This document shows positions 61,147-64,000 of a stretch of DNA of 64,000 nucleotides, piece by piece. The notes under the pieces were generated by a model. That model made no database searches and was not told where the DNA came from. It saw only the letters and a list, made by a program, of their open reading frames with translations. Where the stretch lies: contig NZ_JABJXT010000002.1 in assembly GCF_013155295.1 (NCBI RefSeq), forward strand, positions 177,434 through 241,433. Reading direction: 5' to 3'. Numbering within the stretch: the stretch's first letter is position 1; every line of letters starts with the position of its first letter. The stretch comes from Pseudogemmobacter hezensis. GTDB taxonomy: Bacteria > Pseudomonadota > Alphaproteobacteria > Rhodobacterales > Rhodobacteraceae. A program made the translations under genes and the position numbers.

Positions 61147-61314
61147 CGCTCACCGCAGCTGAACACCGGGCGGCCCGCCATTGGCCCGGAGCTTCGGCGC
61201 GACCCATACCATGCGGCTGTTCGGCCAGATCAGCAGGGAACCGTACTGCTTCAGCGCGTCATTGTAACCTTTCCAGATCTTCGCCGAACAGCGAGCAGGG
61301 TCGGGTCTGCTCAT

Positions 61315-61548
61315 TCAAGGCCACCAATCTCATGGCTTCCCTATCTGTATCCCGTTGCAAGGTAACTTCTGCCCGACGCATGATCCAGGTCTGAGCCATG
61401 TCGCCCCCCCTGAAATATTGGCTCGCATTGCCGACCGCCGCGATCAGCTTCAAAGCTATCGAAACTGATAAGTAAGCGCCCGAACGGATGGTAACGGGCA
61501 TCTTTCCCCATCGCACGAACGTATCAACGAGCGACCAACGCGAACTCG
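61315..61548 (-). other. Spacer between the dead transposase and yraN
   Basis: Holds a minus-strand ORF of 46 residues from ATG 61399 (MAQTWIMRRAEVTLQRDTDR at its start) preceded by AGGGGGGGCGAC, a fair ribosome binding site. It runs into the transposase start and stops at 61259, so it may be a gene truncated by the insertion, or chance. I do not recognise it. Confidence 0.3.
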
Positions 61549-61989
61549 TCAGAGAAAGAACGCCGCTTCCACGATATCAATGCGCCCCATCGCGTCGACA
61601 AGTGCCAGATCAAAGCGCATATCAACCTCGATCATCGGGTCACGCCCAGCCAGATGCACATCGAACAGATAGTTTTCGGCACTTTTACCCAAACGACGCT
61701 GCTGAGCCGGGCCAAAGTACCCCGCTGCGATATCATGGCTTCTGGCGCTTTTCACCTCAACGATGACCAGATCGTCGCCCTTTGCGGCAATCAGATCAAT
61801 TTCACCAGCCTGACCCCGCCAGCGCTGTTGCAAAACCCTGTAGCCGCCTGCCCGATAATGGCGGGCGACCGCCTCTTCCGCAGCCCGCCCCGACAAATGG
61901 TTTCTCAGGCCCCTCTGCTCCCTGGCGTAACGTTGAGGCGAGAAGTCTTCGTGAAGCACATCAAGAGGCATGGCAATCTTCCCATTCAA
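61549..61989 (-). CDS. yraN: YraN family nuclease-fold protein (UPF0102)
   Basis: 146 residues. Restriction-endonuclease-like fold with GRAAEEAVARHY, GEIDLIAAKGDDLVIVEVK (the Asp-Glu-Lys core) and a C-terminal beta strand. Function unknown; a Holliday-junction or DNA-processing role has been proposed. Its ATG overlaps the rsmI stop, so the two are co-translated. Confidence 0.9.
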   Translation of the reverse strand: MNGKIAMPLDVLHEDFSPQRYAREQRGLRNHLSGRAAEEAVARHYRAGGYRVLQQRWRGQAGEIDLIAAKGDDLVIVEVKSARSHDIAAGYFGPAQQRRLGKSAENYLFDVHLAGRDPMIEVDMRFDLALVDAMGRIDIVEAAFFL

Positions 61990-62879
61990 TCGGGTTTGCG
62001 GCTGCGCTCCAGGGCCATCTGATAGACCTCACGTCGCGCAACATTCAGAGTTTGCGCGACAAATGCTGCTGCTTCCTTAACGCGCATCGTCAAAAGTGCC
62101 TGATCCAGCGCAAGGGCAATCGCCTCCGGTCCTGACTGCTCCGGCGGCGCGCGGTCAACGACCAGAACAATTTCTCCTTTTGGATCAGTGTCTCCAATAG
62201 CTTCCAGCAACTCATCAAAGCTGCCACGCAACACTTCTTCATGACGTTTGGTCAGCTCGCGGCAGACGGCCGCGCGGCGCGTGGGGCCGCATATCACTGC
62301 CAGCTCTGCCAGTGTCTTACGAATACGGCGTGGTGATTCGTAGAATACGGCCGTCGCGCCAACGGCAAGCAACTCAGCGAAAAACCGCTGCCTTTCGCCT
62401 GCCGCTGCAGGCGGGAAGCCAGCAAAAAGGAAGCGATCCGTCGGCAGGCCTGCCACCGCCAGCGCCGCCAGAACAGCCGAGGCCCCTGGCGCGGCCAGAA
62501 CCGTCTGGCCAGCTTCGACAGCCGCCCGCGCGAGGCCGAAACCGGGGTCAGAGATCAGCGGCGTCCCGGCCTCTGACGCATAGGCGACCGAGCGCCCCTC
62601 GCGCAGCAATCCGGTGATTCTGGCCGCGACGCCTTTCTCATTGTGATCATGCACCGCAATCAGCGGCCTGCCATTCAGCGCAACGCCGTGGATCTCCATC
62701 AGGTGGCGCAGGGTGCGCGTGTCCTCAGCCGCCAGCACATCGGCACCGGCCAGGATGTCCAGCGCCCTGAGCGTAATGTCACGTGCCGCCCCGATCGGGG
62801 TGGCAACAAGATGCAAACCCGGCGCAATCCCACCGGCGGAGGCCCGCCAGCGGGAAGAATTCTCTGAATTTCCCGTCAT
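61986..62879 (-). CDS. rsmI: 16S rRNA (cytidine-1402-2'-O)-methyltransferase RsmI
   Basis: 297 residues. SAM-dependent methyltransferase of the tetrapyrrole-methylase fold that modifies C1402 in the P-site decoding region. HLVATPIGAARDITLRALDI and YASEAGTPLISDPGFGL are family signatures, although the first reads GAARDI where most members have GNLxDI. Divergent from the PBP activator, and first gene of the rsmI-yraN pair. Confidence 0.94.
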   Translation of the reverse strand: MTGNSENSSRWRASAGGIAPGLHLVATPIGAARDITLRALDILAGADVLAAEDTRTLRHLMEIHGVALNGRPLIAVHDHNEKGVAARITGLLREGRSVAYASEAGTPLISDPGFGLARAAVEAGQTVLAAPGASAVLAALAVAGLPTDRFLFAGFPPAAAGERQRFFAELLAVGATAVFYESPRRIRKTLAELAVICGPTRRAAVCRELTKRHEEVLRGSFDELLEAIGDTDPKGEIVLVVDRAPPEQSGPEAIALALDQALLTMRVKEAAAFVAQTLNVARREVYQMALERSRKPD

Positions 62880-62990
62880 CTCTTCGCTCTGCCTGCGTTT
62901 ACTTCGACCGTAGAAACAACTAACCTGATTGCTATCACCAGGCCCGGACTTCTATTCGGTTCGGAGCGATGTCCGCGTTAAGGAGACCTG

Positions 62991-64000
62991 ATGTTGTCCG
63001 CATTCCGTATGGCCCGCAAGTCCCTGGGTCGCTTCATTTTCGTCTTCTTTGCGCTCTTTGCTGCGGCCTGTGTGCCTTCGGGCAACGGCGGCGGTGGCAC
63101 ACCTGGCAAAAGCGACCGCGCAAAACCTGTGCAGGTTGCGCTGCTGGTGCCGGGCGGTTCTGGCCAGGCCAGCGATCAGATTCTGGCAGACAGCCTGACC
63201 AATGCCGCACGTCTGGCGGCGGCTGATCTTTCGGGCGTAAAGATCGATCTGCGCGTCTACCAGACCGGCGGCAGCCCCGCGCAGGCCTCAGCCATGGCGC
63301 TGCAGGCCGCAAATGAGGGCGCCGAGGTCATCCTGGGCCCGGTCTTTGCGCAAGAGGCCAATGCCGCAGGCGTCGCGCTGGCGGGCAAGGGGATCAACCT
63401 TCTCGCGTTCTCGAACAACGTCGATATCGCAGGCGGCAATGTCTTCGTCCTGGGGCCGACTTTTGACAATTCCGCCCGCCGCATGGCCTCTTACGCTGTG
63501 CGCCAGGGCAAGAACCGCATCATGATCGTGCATGAGCGCAATGCCGCGGGTGAGGCCGGGAAACGGGCGATCCAGCGCGGTATCACCGCCTCGGGTGGCA
63601 CGGTTGTCGCGGTCAATTCCTATGAATTCAGCCAGCAGGGCGTGTCTTCGGCGGCCCCGGGCATCGTCTCGACCGCGCGTGAAACCGGGGCCTCGGCGCT
63701 GTTTCTGACCGCTGACACCGCAGGCGCATTGCCGCTGCTGAGCCAGCTGCTGATCGACAATGGCCTGGATCGCAACGCATCGAAATTCCTTGGCCTGACC
63801 CGCTGGGATGTACCCGCGCAGACGCTGGGTCTGCCGGGCGTGCAGGGTGGCTGGTTCACGCTGCCCGATCCGAACCTCTATGCGCAGTTCCAAAGCCGCT
63901 ATCAGTCGGCCTATGGCGCGGCACCGCATCCGATTGCGGGCCTGGCCTATGACGGCGTGGCGGCAATCGGGGCGCTGGCGCGCCAGGGCAGCGATATGTC
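62991..64000 (+). CDS. Penicillin-binding-protein activator, LpoA-like lipoprotein (partial, 3' end outside window)
   Basis: At least 336 residues, open to the window edge. The ATG at 62991 follows AAGGAG. The signal ends in a lipobox with Cys in FALFAAAC, so it is an outer-membrane lipoprotein; a Gly-rich linker (NGGGGTPGK) follows. The body is a periplasmic-binding-protein fold (VQVALLVPGGSG, ILGPVFAQEANAAG, ALFLTADTAGALPLL). Related genes next to rsmI are named penicillin-binding-protein activator (LpoA/YraM); in this group the activation of PBP1a is inferred from homology. Confidence 0.88.
   Translation, partial: MLSAFRMARKSLGRFIFVFFALFAAACVPSGNGGGGTPGKSDRAKPVQVALLVPGGSGQASDQILADSLTNAARLAAADLSGVKIDLRVYQTGGSPAQASAMALQAANEGAEVILGPVFAQEANAAGVALAGKGINLLAFSNNVDIAGGNVFVLGPTFDNSARRMASYAVRQGKNRIMIVHERNAAGEAGKRAIQRGITASGGTVVAVNSYEFSQQGVSSAAPGIVSTARETGASALFLTADTAGALPLLSQLLIDNGLDRNASKFLGLTRWDVPAQTLGLPGVQGGWFTLPDPNLYAQFQSRYQSAYGAAPHPIAGLAYDGVAAIGALARQGSDM

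Larger units (their letters stand above)
60227..61314 (-). pseudogene. Degraded IS5-family transposase
   Basis: Reading the minus strand from ATG 61314, fragments of one IS5-family transposase appear in order but in shifting frames: KGYNDALKQYGSLLIWP, AVQLCLKTKVLFGLPLRP, PLNSLVD, EWLVCKHRGQRRRQYRKAN, DRATCGTRALMFTFS, LLDQIPPDGQI, DGDFDTRRCHRAI, ATERLGHWRRHW, WSGCHARSGIEAKM, and finally INRFNASSTVEIECLA with a stop at 60227. Several stops and frameshifts make it non-functional. Two copies of a palindromic element lie inside it. Terminal inverted repeats could not be defined. Confidence 0.85.

Noticed and set aside
60160..61340. Terminal inverted repeats of the IS5 remnant
   Set aside because: The sequences flanking the transposase match only about half of the positions when aligned by eye, which is not enough to call ends.

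Overview
The window is high-GC DNA from an alphaproteobacterium, most likely order Rhodobacterales (Rhodobacter/Paracoccus-like family). The support is the gene content and order: tolB-pal-cpoB-tilS-ftsH, a secA neighbourhood with a periplasmic-binding/OmpA fusion protein, a rnd-kdsD-lptC-lptA-lptB-hpf-ptsN cluster without rpoN, a six-gene Mrp antiporter operon with a fused A/B subunit, and sulfotransferase and branching-GT proteins typical of that order. No rRNA, tRNA, CRISPR array, intact mobile element or prophage was seen. Most of the window is ordinary core genome.

Layout. 1-6.6 kb: end of a probable tolA, then tolB, pal, cpoB, tilS and ftsH. 6.7-11.2 kb: malic enzyme and propionyl-CoA synthetase, the latter behind TTTGCAAA-type sites. 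11.4-18.6 kb: an NtrC/LuxO-like regulator, nadK, glyA, a 53-residue small gene not described before to my knowledge, and the ppiC-argJ-mutT group on the minus strand. 18.8-28.4 kb: secA, two envelope genes, radC, dnaJ and dnaK (the last behind a heat-shock type promoter). 28.7-37.5 kb: a cell-surface region with an orphan polysaccharide-type ABC permease, cysQ, galU, two paralogous glycosyltransferases with a small ORF between them, a branching glycosyltransferase with a large C-terminal domain, and a two-domain sulfotransferase-like protein. 37.6-42.6 kb: rnd, kdsD, the LPS transport genes lptCAB, hpf and ptsN. 43.1-49.2 kb: the Mrp Na+/H+ antiporter. 50.0-54.0 kb: a polyamine-type ABC transporter. 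54.0-64 kb: coaBC, two cobalamin genes, gshB, a comM/yifB ATPase, a GST fusion, a dead IS5-family transposase, yraN, rsmI and the start of a penicillin-binding-protein activator.

How the genes work together: several blocks serve the envelope (Tol-Pal, Sec, Lpt, KdsD, surface polysaccharide, PBP activator). CysQ recycles the PAP left by PAPS-dependent sulfotransfer and GalU makes UDP-glucose, so cysQ, galU, the three glycosyltransferases and the sulfotransferase-like protein form a plausible pathway for a sulfated surface glycan.

The most unusual signals are: (a) an IS5-family transposase pseudogene carrying two copies of one palindromic element, both read in the same frame as the transposase (E-N-S-P-x-D-C-F); (b) a set of 11-24-bp tandem duplications at gene ends, intergenic spacers and disordered linkers; (c) the 53-residue minus-strand gene with a strong ribosome binding site downstream of glyA; (d) the glycosyltransferase/sulfotransferase locus; and (e) an apparent inversion of gshB-comM-GST next to the dead IS that separates gshB from rsmI-yraN.
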